DNA from: Brevinematales bacterium | GTDB taxonomy: Bacteria; Spirochaetota; Brevinematia; Brevinematales; GWF1-51-8 | Reading direction: 5' to 3' | Length of the DNA stretch: 64,000 nucleotides | NCBI GenBank assembly: GCA_020059465.1 | Contig: JAGVBZ010000035.1 | Coordinates: 1 to 64,000 of the forward strand | In this document: positions 20,401 to 27,651 of the stretch, piece after piece | Layout of the letters: each line of letters starts with the position of its first letter | Position numbering within the stretch: position 1 is the first letter of the stretch | Program-made: the position numbers and the translations under genes | The notes under the pieces: model-generated | What the model was told of the DNA's origin: nothing | The model's input: the letters and a program-made list of their open reading frames with translations, nothing else | Databases searched by the model: none

Positions 20401-20737
20401 CCCGGCTCCGCGCGAAGTAAAAATCGACGTTATCGTTGAAGATGATGTATATCATTGAGAAGCCGAACGCGCTCTGCGAACGGATTTCCTTCACACCCGG
20501 CACACCTTGGAGCGCGGTAGTCAGCGGGAATGTGACCTGATCCTCGATATCCTTCGGGCTTCTGCCCGGCCAGTCGGCGAAAACGATGACCTGATTCTCC
20601 CCGATATCGGGAATTGCGTCCACCGGTACCGACTGCAGGGATAGAAATCCGGCTATAATCATCGCGATAAACAACAGGTAAGCGATCAGGCGGTTCTCTA
20701 TGAAAAAGTTCGATATTTTTACTATAGGTTTCGACAT
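17417..20737 (-). CDS. cusA: CusA/CzcA-family heavy-metal RND efflux pump
   Basis: An inner-membrane proton-driven pump that exports metal ions (Cu/Ag or Zn/Co/Cd class) through the tripartite complex. The HME-RND start is clear: P-V-D-A-I-P-D-I-G-E-N-Q near residue 36, then W-P-G-R-S-P-K-D-I-E-D-Q-V. A G-T-I-V-D-M-G-I segment in TM4 carries the proton-relay Asp. At 1106 residues it is longer than E. coli CusA (about 1047); the extra length lies mid-protein, around residues 515-620, as additional hydrophobic segments. A GGAGGG site precedes the ATG. It is third in the operon after the outer-membrane factor and adaptor. The exact metal is not decided by sequence. Confidence 0.93.
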   Translation of the reverse strand: MSKPIVKISNFFIENRLIAYLLFIAMIIAGFLSLQSVPVDAIPDIGENQVIVFADWPGRSPKDIEDQVTFPLTTALQGVPGVKEIRSQSAFGFSMIYIIFNDNVDFYFARSRVLEKLNFAQTLLPDGVVPILGPDATGLGQVFWYTVESEKHNLQELRSLQDWYIKFALASVEGVSEVASIGGYVKQYQIDIDPNKVFAYNIKMSELVKAVKEANIDVGAKLIEANGMEFLVRGVGFIKNIQDIENIVIGSYNGVPVRIKEIGNVVIGPDFRQGVLDKEGKEAVGGVVIMRYGQNPKEVIDKIKQKIADISPGLPEGVNIVPFYDRTELIQETQGTLTQAVIIEILITIAVILAFLLPVRISLIISLTLPISVLFSFLMMKLFHIDAHIMSLAGIIIAIGTIVDMGIIMTENIHRNVIDPEHSPAERKNPLLVVQRGAGEVAGAVLGAIMTTIIPFFAILVLEGQSAKLFHPVVYAKTFVLIGSLLTALFLLPSLYVDFVMPGRKGIPAFLDKIGGKKTLYKLKIAGAVIAGLVLIERVFTLIHLWNGLDWGGVWKWINDNAWMLIFSMIFVTSIFLVSHKIKEIVTAIIEWALKNKWVLAIPGVIFLFSIYLLVFRIQNEFRPPLDEGSFLFMPVLLPSASLSQTHEVLTKQNEIIKSFPEVASVVGKLGRIDSATDPAPTQMIETIINLKPVDQWRPGMTKEKLINELNHALQIPGVGNIWTQPIQNRIDMLSTGIRTPVGIKVFGPDLLEIEKLTLEIEKIVRQVPGYSDSYAERIIGKPYIEYIIDRNEIAKFGLSIMEVQQVIETAIGGENLTMTVEGRERYPVRIRYMREYRDNLDALKNILFVTPSGEKIPLSRIADIHVVMGPGMINSENGILRGIVYLNLLPGTGPVDFVNAAKKLIDEKIQMPKGYYYEFAGDFENQIRAFEKMGLVLPLCLLAIFMILYFSFKSVPQSLIVFLAIPITLSGGIILLWILGYNMSIAVAVGFIALFGISVDDGIVLTTYINDHIKENPPKTRQEVHSLILSAIQKRARPLFMTTATTILALVPVLWATGRGSEIIRPMAVPSIGGMTIELITIIVVPLLNSIILERKLKKQISQEV

Positions 20738-20752
20738 TCGGCCCTCCGCGGA

Positions 20753-22222
20753 TTATTTCTCGTGCGGCAACGCCCCTGAATACTGGATGGACGCGCTGCC
20801 CGAAAGCTGGGCCTGCGAATCGATCAGGTACGCCCCGTAAGTAACCACTTTCTCGCCCTCTTTCAATCCGGTTACGACCGGATAATAATCCCCAATCTTC
20901 GGTTTCACGATGACCGTCCGTCCCTCGTACTGACCGTTGCCGAGCGAGACATAGACGATCTGGCGCATCCCGGTATCGAGGAGGGCGGTCGCGGGAATGA
21001 CAAGCGCTTTCTGCTGGTTTTTTCCCGTAATTACAGCATCGACATACATTTCCGGTTTAAGGATACCCCCGGTGTTCTGGAATTCGGCGCGAATCTTTAC
21101 CGTGCGGGTCATGGGATCGAGCACGGGATAGATAAATGTTATCTTTCCCTTCAGCACCTTCCCCGGGAATGCGACACCGGTCGCGGAAACTTCCATCCCG
21201 ATATGAATATCCGATATGTCCTGCTCGTAGATATCCGCTTCCATCCAAACCGTGCTCAGGTCGGCGATCTCATAGATAATATCACCTTCTTTGACGTACA
21301 TCCCAGTGTAAGCGTTCATTTTCAGCACGGTTCCGTTGACAGGGGAATAGATCGCGGTATGAACCTGGGTTTCCCCGGACTTCAGGATGCTGTCGATCTG
21401 GCCGGCGGATAAGCCGAGCAGGGAAAGTTTCTTTTTGGACGAATTCAGCAGGGACAGCGAGAGCGACGCGAGACTCTGTTCGCCTGCATTTTTTGAGATA
21501 GTATATTCCTTATATGTTTGAAGGAGTTCTTCCTGCGCGGTAATCAGCGGGGGCGAATAAATCAGGAGCAGGGGCTGGCCCTTTGAAACGGGAGAGCCGG
21601 TGTAATTCACGAAGAGCTTATCGAGACGTCCGTCTATCCGCGAACTGATCATATAGAGCTTCTTTTCGTCATATTTTATTTTTCCGACCGTTTTCACGGA
21701 TTTCTGGAGATTCATCACCGACACATCTGATAGAAGTACGCCGATATTCTTCTCCTGCTCCGGGGTGATCTGCACCGAGGAGTAAACTCCCTGATCGAGT
21801 ACATATTTAGGCGCGAGAACCATCCCGCAGATCGGGCAGTTTCCCGGCTGTTTCTCCCGCACTTCGGGATGCATCGGGCAGTAATAAAACTCGATCGCGG
21901 CGTTTTTCACCTCGGGGTACTGCACAGGAACCAGATCCATTTTACAGATCGGACAACTGCCCGGGTCATGCGCTTTTACATCGGGATGCATCGGGCAGGT
22001 ATAGTACCATACGTCGTTCGTCGAATGAGCATGGGATTCTTCCGCTTCGGCATAAACAGGAATATAGTCTTCCCCTTTATCGTTCTTCTTCGGCTCCGCG
22101 GATAATACATTCGGATTAAGCGGATCCTGATAGTACAAAACAGTTTTATCACGGTTTCCGGTATTCCCGCAGGAGATATAAAGAAACGCCATGAATAAAA
22201 GGGTTATTGCTGATAATTTCAT
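20753..22222 (-). CDS. cusB: CusB-like RND periplasmic adaptor with two heavy-metal-binding domains
   Basis: The membrane-fusion subunit linking pump and outer-membrane channel. It is a 489-residue lipoprotein (L-Y-I-S-C, Cys near 18). Two heavy-metal-binding domains of about 30 residues follow in tandem: Y-T-C-P-M-H-P-D-V ... C-P-I-C-K-M, and Y-Y-C-P-M-H-P-E-V ... C-P-I-C-G-M. Then come lipoyl, helical hairpin and beta-barrel domains (G-R-L-D-K-L-F-V, Y-S-P-V-N-G-T-V) typical of CusB. The C-P-M-H-P domains favour a copper/silver-type function. It is second in the operon, nine bases after the TolC-like gene. Confidence 0.93.
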   Translation of the reverse strand: MKLSAITLLFMAFLYISCGNTGNRDKTVLYYQDPLNPNVLSAEPKKNDKGEDYIPVYAEAEESHAHSTNDVWYYTCPMHPDVKAHDPGSCPICKMDLVPVQYPEVKNAAIEFYYCPMHPEVREKQPGNCPICGMVLAPKYVLDQGVYSSVQITPEQEKNIGVLLSDVSVMNLQKSVKTVGKIKYDEKKLYMISSRIDGRLDKLFVNYTGSPVSKGQPLLLIYSPPLITAQEELLQTYKEYTISKNAGEQSLASLSLSLLNSSKKKLSLLGLSAGQIDSILKSGETQVHTAIYSPVNGTVLKMNAYTGMYVKEGDIIYEIADLSTVWMEADIYEQDISDIHIGMEVSATGVAFPGKVLKGKITFIYPVLDPMTRTVKIRAEFQNTGGILKPEMYVDAVITGKNQQKALVIPATALLDTGMRQIVYVSLGNGQYEGRTVIVKPKIGDYYPVVTGLKEGEKVVTYGAYLIDSQAQLSGSASIQYSGALPHEK

Positions 22223-22231
22223 AGCCGACTC

Positions 22232-23467
22232 CTATTTTAATAAAACAAATTCTTTGCCGGTAATCACTTCGAGCAGGAAGTGCTTTTCATATAGCATCCG
22301 TACCGTCATAATGAATTCCAGCCGCATATTGTAGTACATCAGCACCGAATCGAGAAGCTCCTTGAATCCCGCTTTCTGTACCTGATATGCGGAAAGCATA
22401 TTGGCGATATTGTTTTCGCTGAGTTTAATGATCTGGTTTCTGAGGATATTCGCCTGAGCGGTCAGGGTACTGATATCCAGAAGCGTCTGCGCGATTGCGC
22501 GGCTCACTTCGTCGGCGACCGCCTGCTTCATCAGAACTGCCTCCGTTTTTTTATCCGCGTACATTCCGATCATTCCCCCTTTTTTCGGGGCGGAGAAAAG
22601 CGGCAGATTGAGCATGAAGTCCAATGAAAACATATGGTCGTTCATCGAAGGAGTGTACATATAGCTTACGCCCGCTCCGAGATCGGGAAATACCTCAGCG
22701 GCCGCGAGCGCACCGAGCGCGTCCATTTTTTTTATCTCATATTCAGCAGACTGATATCCGGGATGATTGCTCAGGGCGTACTCGGTCAGCGTAAAAGTAT
22801 TTTGCTGAATAGACGGGATATTGCTCAGTTCGAGCCGGGGCGGGATAAAACTGAAATCCGTCAGAGGGAGATCGGTGATATCCAGAATACGGCTTCGGAT
22901 CAGTGCGAGCATGTTAGTAAGCTCGATTATTTTATTATTGAGGCTGGAAATACGGATTTCAATATCGACGACTGATGCGAGAAGCCCTTTCCCTGTAGAA
23001 TAATCGGTCTTGATAATACTCCCGAGCCGTTCGAGCAGTTTCAGTTCGTCGCGGTAAACCTCGAATTCCTGAATTGTCGCCGAGTAATCCGCGCTTAGTG
23101 ATAGAAGCTGCATTTTTAGCATACGCTGTATATATATCCGGTTTGCGGTACTTTTCTGATAATCCATCTCTGCGGCTTGCGCCTTGAACCCGGTCTTGCC
23201 CCATAACGGGAACATCTGCTGGATAGATATCATATGCTGAAGCTTGCCGGAATCGCCCGGAGAGATGTTTTTCAGTGAGTACATCAGGATAGTATCGCTC
23301 CAACCGCTCTGGACGGAAATATCCTTAGACATAGCCTGTGACACCGCAAGGTTCTGTTTTAATCCGAGATTATTGGAAAGGGCCGAGTTAATCAAGTCGT
23401 TGACATTGTAATCCTTGGCGTATATAAAGTTACACAGACAAAGGAAAAATAAAACAACTTTTTTCAT
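22232..23467 (-). CDS. TolC/CusC-family outer-membrane efflux channel protein
   Basis: The outer-membrane factor of the metal efflux complex. It is 411 residues with a signal peptide (cleavage near residue 18, F-I-Y-A-K) and two outer-membrane-efflux-protein repeats of alpha-helical hairpins. The first begins N-D-L-I-N-S-A-L-S-N-N, the second T-E-Y-A-L-S-N-H-P-G-Y-Q; both are characteristic openings of OEP repeats. It is first in the operon, with AGGAGGAT before the ATG and a promoter at 23619-23647. No lipobox is present, unlike CusC of E. coli. Confidence 0.9.
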   Translation of the reverse strand: MKKVVLFFLCLCNFIYAKDYNVNDLINSALSNNLGLKQNLAVSQAMSKDISVQSGWSDTILMYSLKNISPGDSGKLQHMISIQQMFPLWGKTGFKAQAAEMDYQKSTANRIYIQRMLKMQLLSLSADYSATIQEFEVYRDELKLLERLGSIIKTDYSTGKGLLASVVDIEIRISSLNNKIIELTNMLALIRSRILDITDLPLTDFSFIPPRLELSNIPSIQQNTFTLTEYALSNHPGYQSAEYEIKKMDALGALAAAEVFPDLGAGVSYMYTPSMNDHMFSLDFMLNLPLFSAPKKGGMIGMYADKKTEAVLMKQAVADEVSRAIAQTLLDISTLTAQANILRNQIIKLSENNIANMLSAYQVQKAGFKELLDSVLMYYNMRLEFIMTVRMLYEKHFLLEVITGKEFVLLK

Positions 23468-23618
23468 GTATCCTCCTCGCCAGATAATTCCAAACCATCA
23501 CGAATAATTACAGAGACGCGGAATAATAACCGTGCGTGAATAAACTTATCGTCTCTCTGAATAGTTAGAGAGGCAGGGATGGAAAAAAGTTACATATAAT
23601 ACGATTATTATTATAAGA

Positions 23619-23647
23619 ATAGTAGTATATAATAGTAGTTTCGTCAA
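23619..23647 (-). promoter_or_regulatory. Promoter of the metal efflux operon
   Basis: Minus strand: TTGACG (23647-23642), 17-bp spacer, TACTAT (23624-23619). The leader of about 145 nt contains a small hairpin, CTCTCT...AGAGAG, near 23553-23572. The spacer is the normal 17 bp, not the 19-20 bp typical of MerR/CueR-controlled promoters. No regulator gene is nearby. Confidence 0.6.
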
Positions 23648-23653
23648 GTATTA

Positions 23654-24280
23654 TCACAGAGTCCCGAAAAGTTTATCCCCGGCGTCGCCCAAACCCGGCA
23701 GGATATACCCGTTGGAGTTCAGCCGTTCGTCGAGCGCGGCAGCGTAAATATCGAATTCGGGATGTGCTTTCTCCATTCGTTCTACACCCTCCGGCGATGC
23801 GACCAGAAATATCCCCTTTATTTTTCTGCAGCCCTTCTGTTTTAACAGGTCGACCGCGTAAACAAGCGTTCCGCCTGTAGCAAGCATCGGATCGAGGATG
23901 ATGGCGGTATAATTGGAGATATTCGGTACGGATTTCTCGAAGTAGGGAACAGGGTTCAGGGTCTTCTCGTCGCGGTAGATGCCCATGACAGAGATTTTCG
24001 CCCAAGGCATCAGGTACAACGCGCCGTTCATCATTCCAAGTCCCGCTCGGAGTATGGGGACGACGGTGACGTTTTTATTATGGATATGCTGGACTGCGAC
24101 CTTCGACGCCCATCCGTCAACCTCCCTCGGCTGTGTGGGCATCTCGCGCACGGCTTCGTACATCAGCATCGCGGATATCTCGGTGGTCAGTTCCCGGAAC
24201 GTCGGTATATCGATATCGTCTTTACGCAATAGCCCGATTTTGTGGCGGACAAGGGGGTGGTCGACGAGATGAAACGGCAT
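23654..24280 (-). CDS. upp: Uracil phosphoribosyltransferase
   Basis: Salvages uracil by joining it to PRPP to give UMP. The 208-residue product begins M-P-F-H-L-V-D-H-P-L-V-R-H-K, the usual Upp opening (H-P-L-[IV]-x-H-K). It has the R-A-G-L-G-M-x-x-G loop and the PRPP-binding motif D-P-M-L-A-T-G-G-T, and ends G-D-A-G-D-K-L-F-G-T. The frame stays open upstream to 24334, but the ATG at 24280 follows GGAGGG and matches the family N-terminus. The promoter at 24306-24334 lies within that upstream stretch, which supports this start. Monocistronic. Confidence 0.96.
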   Translation of the reverse strand: MPFHLVDHPLVRHKIGLLRKDDIDIPTFRELTTEISAMLMYEAVREMPTQPREVDGWASKVAVQHIHNKNVTVVPILRAGLGMMNGALYLMPWAKISVMGIYRDEKTLNPVPYFEKSVPNISNYTAIILDPMLATGGTLVYAVDLLKQKGCRKIKGIFLVASPEGVERMEKAHPEFDIYAAALDERLNSNGYILPGLGDAGDKLFGTL

Positions 24281-24305
24281 TATTCCCTCCGGATTTTTAT
24301 TGTAT

Positions 24306-24334
24306 ATTCTAATAGTTAAACGAATAACTTGCAA
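24306..24334 (-). promoter_or_regulatory. Promoter of upp, sharing its -35 with the opposite promoter
   Basis: Minus strand: TTGCAA (24334-24329), 17-bp spacer, TAGAAT (24311-24306). The -35 hexamer is self-complementary and is also the -35 of the plus-strand promoter at 24329-24357. Confidence 0.55.
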
Positions 24335-24357
24335 TGAATATCAATTTTCGATAAAAT
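24329..24357 (+). promoter_or_regulatory. Promoter of the membrane-paralogue/AAA+ locus
   Basis: TTGCAA (24329-24334), 17-bp spacer, TAAAAT (24352-24357), 26 bp upstream of the ATG at 24384. It shares the palindromic -35 hexamer with the upp promoter. Confidence 0.6.
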
Positions 24358-24383
24358 AAGACAAATAGAAGGAGGGTATAAAA

Positions 24384-24881
24384 ATGGATAACGAAATTTT
24401 CTGTGAAAAGCAGCCTTTTAGGATCTGGTGGATATGGGTGATAATTCTATTACTTGTCGGTTTAGGGTGGTGGGCATTCGTTCAGCAGATTATTCTTAAC
24501 ATACCTTGGGGAAATAAACCCATGTCTGATACCGGTACGATAATAGTTTGGGTGTCAACGTCTATAGTTTTACCGATTTTTATGCTAATTCTAGGGTTGA
24601 GGACGCATGTAACGCAGGACGGGGTATATTTCAAGTACTTTCCCCTTCATCTGAGGAAAAAGAGTATCCCCCGGGAAGATATTGTAAAATGTGAAGCAAT
24701 CGAGTTCCATCCAATCCGGGAGTACGGCGGATGGGGAATCCGTTATGGAAAATCGGGATGGGCTTACATTGTATCCGGTAAAAAGGGCGTTATGATCGAG
24801 AAGAAGAACGGGAAAAAAGTTCTGATCGGATCGTTAAAAGCTGACGAGTTAGCGAATGCTATAAATAGTATCTTGAAATAG
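24384..24881 (+). CDS. Membrane-anchored PH-like domain protein, paralogue 1 (DUF6141-like)
   Basis: A 165-residue protein with two N-terminal transmembrane helices (about 13-35 and 48-72) after an F-R-I-W-W-I-W motif. The cytoplasmic domain of about 90 residues (V-T-Q-D-G-V-Y-F-K-Y-F-P...G-W-G-I-R-Y-G...G-K-K-V-L-I-G-S) has the look of a bacterial PH-like domain as in DUF6141 proteins. A strong GGAGGG site precedes the ATG. The next gene is a clear paralogue, and both lie directly upstream of the double AAA+ gene. Function unknown; PH-like membrane proteins often act as adaptors or lipid sensors. Confidence 0.8.
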   Translation: MDNEIFCEKQPFRIWWIWVIILLLVGLGWWAFVQQIILNIPWGNKPMSDTGTIIVWVSTSIVLPIFMLILGLRTHVTQDGVYFKYFPLHLRKKSIPREDIVKCEAIEFHPIREYGGWGIRYGKSGWAYIVSGKKGVMIEKKNGKKVLIGSLKADELANAINSILK

Positions 24882-24978
24882 TAATTAGCCTCAAAATGAT
24901 TGGAATATATTTTTCGACCGGTCCCTTTTTATTTTTAGGATGTTTATATGTTTCGCAAATCTAAGGGATTCGCAGAAT

Positions 24979-25007
24979 TTGCAATGAAATTACCTCTAAG
25001 TAAAAAT
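24979..25007 (+). promoter_or_regulatory. Possible second promoter before paralogue 2
   Basis: TTGCAA (24979-24984), 17-bp spacer, AAAAAT (25002-25007). The string TTGCAATGAA is identical to the start of the promoter before paralogue 1, suggesting the regulatory region was copied with the gene. The -10 is poor. Confidence 0.3.
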
Positions 25008-25032
25008 CGAACGATCTATATGGGAGGACTCA

Positions 25033-25536
25033 ATGCCGTTTGACAGCTACGTTTTCCATGAGACTCAGCGTTTTCGCGTATGGTGGATATGGCTTCTCAT
25101 TCTTGCTGCCGAGGGTGTTGCTTTATTTATGATTTTCACCCGCGTGCTTCCGGAAATAGAAGGGGGAGATTTTCCATTACCCGGATTTTTTATCCCGATA
25201 TTTTTCATCGTCCCTTTTCTAATCGCTCCTGCGATCCTATTTTTTATGAAATTGGATGTCCGTGTTTCCTCGGACGCCGTCTATTATCGATTATTTCCGT
25301 TTTCTTTCAGAACAAAGAAAATAGAAATGACTGAGATCGCAAGGACAGAATTGATCGAGTTCGATCCTTTTCTGGAAACGCGCGGGTGGGGAGTTCACTA
25401 TACGAAGTACGGAAAGGCTTATACGATGAGCGGAAAACAGGGAGTTCAGATTGAAACTATCAAGGGTAAAAAAGTATTGATCGGCTCTCAGAAGGCTCAT
25501 GAGTTTCTTGATGCGATAAAAAGTGTGAAGCTTTAG
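25033..25536 (+). CDS. Membrane-anchored PH-like domain protein, paralogue 2 (DUF6141-like)
   Basis: A 167-residue paralogue of the gene at 24384. Shared landmarks in order: F-R-[IV]-W-W-I-W, two transmembrane helices (about 15-37 and 49-71), V-Y-Y-R-L-F-P-F, E-x-x-E-F-x-P near residue 108, G-W-G-V-H-Y, S-G-K-Q-G-V, and K-K-V-L-I-G-S near the end. It starts after GGGAGGACTCA. Eight bases separate it from the AAA+ gene, whose ribosome site overlaps its stop codon region, so the two are co-transcribed. It may recruit the AAA+ protein to the membrane; that is inference from context. Confidence 0.8.
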   Translation: MPFDSYVFHETQRFRVWWIWLLILAAEGVALFMIFTRVLPEIEGGDFPLPGFFIPIFFIVPFLIAPAILFFMKLDVRVSSDAVYYRLFPFSFRTKKIEMTEIARTELIEFDPFLETRGWGVHYTKYGKAYTMSGKQGVQIETIKGKKVLIGSQKAHEFLDAIKSVKL

Positions 25537-25544
25537 GAGGAAAT

Positions 25545-27380
25545 GTGGCTCTGAAATGTACGAATTGCGGAAGGACGAACCGCGACATCGCTAAATACTG
25601 TAAATACTGCGGAACTGCCGTAGAAACTGAAAAATCGAAGAAATCGATGCCTGTGGTTGAAGACCTCGTGGGTTTGGAGACGATCAAGGGCGAGATCCGT
25701 AAAATGGTTACGGTCATCGAGGGGATGAAGCGCGAGGGCCGTACGATCCCCATGAACTTCAATACCGTGCTCGTGGGTTATTCCGGGACGGCGAAAACCC
25801 TGATCGGGAAAATCCTATGCCATATCTTTTTCGAGTACGGCCTCATCCAGAAAGAGGAACCGGTCACTTATAAAAGCAACGACCTGATCGGAATGAGCAA
25901 GGGGGTGTTCAAACAGCGGATCGACGACGCTCGCGGGGGAGTCCTGTTTATCGACGACACCGAGCTATTGGTCAAGCCGGAGGCGAAGGCCGGCGACGTT
26001 CTGAATACGCTTCTCGCGGAGATCGACCGTAAGTCCGACAATCTGATCGTGATCCTTACAGGTCTTCCCTTCGGTCTGCGGGAGTTTCTCCAGAAAGACG
26101 AGAATGCGAGTTTTATCGGGCGGTTCAAGAATATTTTCTATATCGCGGACTACTCTCCCGAACATCTTTCCAAGATCGCCGAAAAGGAGCTGGTGAAAAA
26201 CGGGTTTACCGTGGGCGCCGACGTTTTGGAAAAGCTCGACAAACGCTTTAGACGGCTCGTGAAGGAAGAAAAGAAAGTCGATACCGACAGTTATCCCAAG
26301 AACGGGCATATGGCTGTGCAGGAGGCAGGGAAGATTATCGACGCGTATTACCTGCGGCATGCGGCGGACAAGAAAATCATCCCCGACGATATTCAGGGAA
26401 AAATAGAAGAACGGAAATCCATCGACGAGATCATGAAGGAACTCGATGAATTTATCGGCATGAAGGATATCAAGGAATCTATCAAAGACCTTTACAGGCA
26501 GGTGAAAATACGGAAAGCGCGTATCGAGCAGGGGATGGACAAGGATAAGCCGATATCGTTCCATTCAGTCCTAACCGGGAATCCCGGCACCGGGAAAACG
26601 TCGGTATGCAGGGTGATCGGCAGTATATTCGAGGCGATCGGCGTGCTCGACTACGGGCATATCGTCGAGGTCGACCGCAGCAGGATGGTCGGATCGTATG
26701 TCGGTCATACCGGCCCGCTCGTGAACCGGCTCTGCGATCAGGCGATGGGCGGTATACTGTTTATCGACGAGGCGTACGAGCTCTACCAAAGTAAGGACGA
26801 CGATTTCGGGCATGAGGCGATCACGACCCTGATCAAACGGATGGAGGACGACCGGGGGAAATACTTCGTCTTCGCGGCGGGATACAGGAACGAGATGGAC
26901 CAGTTTGTCAACGCCAACCCCGGACTTAAGTCGAGAGTGGACATGTATTTTCATTTCGAGGATTATTCGCCCGATGAGCTGATGGAAATTGCGAAACTGA
27001 TGATAAAAAAAGAGGGGTACACGTTCGACGAGAGCGTAACACCCAAACTCCTCACATATATGAAAGAGCTTTGTGATAATAAGGGCCCGAATTTCGGGAA
27101 CGCCCGCGAATCGAGGAAGCTTTTCGAGAAGTATATCAAGAGCAGGCAATCCACAAGGGTGGCCGATCTGATGGACAAGGATGGGTTCGATAACGCCGAA
27201 CTGACGAAGATTACCGCTGAAGATATCCCCGATCATCCGGAGATCGAGAAGGGGAACAGCCAGTTTGAAAAAACTGTCGATACTGTCAAACAGGGTCTCG
27301 AACAGTATAAGAAAGACCTGCAGGATATTCAGAAGGGACTGAATGAGGTCGAGCCCGGTTCGGGAGAGGAGGCGAAATGA
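25545..27380 (+). CDS. Double AAA+ ATPase (CbbX/EccA-like) with N-terminal zinc ribbon
   Basis: A 611-residue protein starting at GTG after AGGAGG. Residues 5-22 form a zinc ribbon (C-T-N-C ... C-K-Y-C). Two CbbX/CfxQ-type AAA+ modules follow. The second is canonical: Walker A G-N-P-G-T-G-K-T (345-352), pore-loop region V-G-S-Y-V-G, Walker B F-I-D-E (406-409). The first keeps the fold but has Ala83 in place of the last Walker A glycine (G-Y-S-G-T-A-K-T) and Asp138 in place of the catalytic glutamate (F-I-D-D), so it is probably a weak or inactive ATPase. A helical, charged C-terminal tail follows (about 565-611). Relatives remodel protein complexes, such as Rubisco activation or type VII secretion; no such partner is encoded here. 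Confidence 0.88.
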   Translation: MALKCTNCGRTNRDIAKYCKYCGTAVETEKSKKSMPVVEDLVGLETIKGEIRKMVTVIEGMKREGRTIPMNFNTVLVGYSGTAKTLIGKILCHIFFEYGLIQKEEPVTYKSNDLIGMSKGVFKQRIDDARGGVLFIDDTELLVKPEAKAGDVLNTLLAEIDRKSDNLIVILTGLPFGLREFLQKDENASFIGRFKNIFYIADYSPEHLSKIAEKELVKNGFTVGADVLEKLDKRFRRLVKEEKKVDTDSYPKNGHMAVQEAGKIIDAYYLRHAADKKIIPDDIQGKIEERKSIDEIMKELDEFIGMKDIKESIKDLYRQVKIRKARIEQGMDKDKPISFHSVLTGNPGTGKTSVCRVIGSIFEAIGVLDYGHIVEVDRSRMVGSYVGHTGPLVNRLCDQAMGGILFIDEAYELYQSKDDDFGHEAITTLIKRMEDDRGKYFVFAAGYRNEMDQFVNANPGLKSRVDMYFHFEDYSPDELMEIAKLMIKKEGYTFDESVTPKLLTYMKELCDNKGPNFGNARESRKLFEKYIKSRQSTRVADLMDKDGFDNAELTKITAEDIPDHPEIEKGNSQFEKTVDTVKQGLEQYKKDLQDIQKGLNEVEPGSGEEAK

Positions 27381-27559
27381 AGTGCGAATTCTGCCATTCT
27401 GAAATAGACGTGGATTCTTTGTTCTGCGATCAGTGCGGAAAGAAGCTGAATGTTACACTGTCGGAGACTCCCTCGGCGGCTCCGGCCGAGCCCTCGATGA
27501 AACGGGAGGAGCCTAAGACCTACCTTGGGAAACTCGGCGATATTTTCTATAGAAAGTAG
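27377..27559 (+). CDS. Small zinc-ribbon protein coupled to the AAA+ gene
   Basis: A 60-residue protein overlapping the AAA+ stop by four bases (ATGA). Its N-terminus, C-E-F-C-H-S-E-I then F-C-D-Q-C-G-K-K-L, is a zinc ribbon resembling that at the AAA+ N-terminus (C-T-N-C ... Y-C-K-Y-C-G). A Pro/Ala/Ser-rich linker and a conserved-looking tail, Y-L-G-K-L-G-D-I-F-Y, follow. The overlap and shared ribbon suggest an adaptor or subunit of the AAA+ protein. It ends the operon. Confidence 0.75.
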   Translation: MKCEFCHSEIDVDSLFCDQCGKKLNVTLSETPSAAPAEPSMKREEPKTYLGKLGDIFYRK

Positions 27560-27591
27560 ATATGTTTGGCTGAATCTTATTCTAAAATTCA

Positions 27592-27620
27592 TTGACACAG
27601 GCTGAAAATCCGTCTAAAAT
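27592..27620 (+). promoter_or_regulatory. Promoter of the thioesterase operon
   Basis: TTGACA (27592-27597), 17-bp spacer, TAAAAT (27615-27620), 31 bp before the GTG at 27652. Confidence 0.7.
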
Positions 27621-27651
27621 ATGACTGAGCATCATTTTAGGAGATAGACAC

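Noticed and set aside
19721-20458. 245-codon plus-strand frame over the RND pump gene
   Set aside because: Antisense shadow of a well-supported pump gene.
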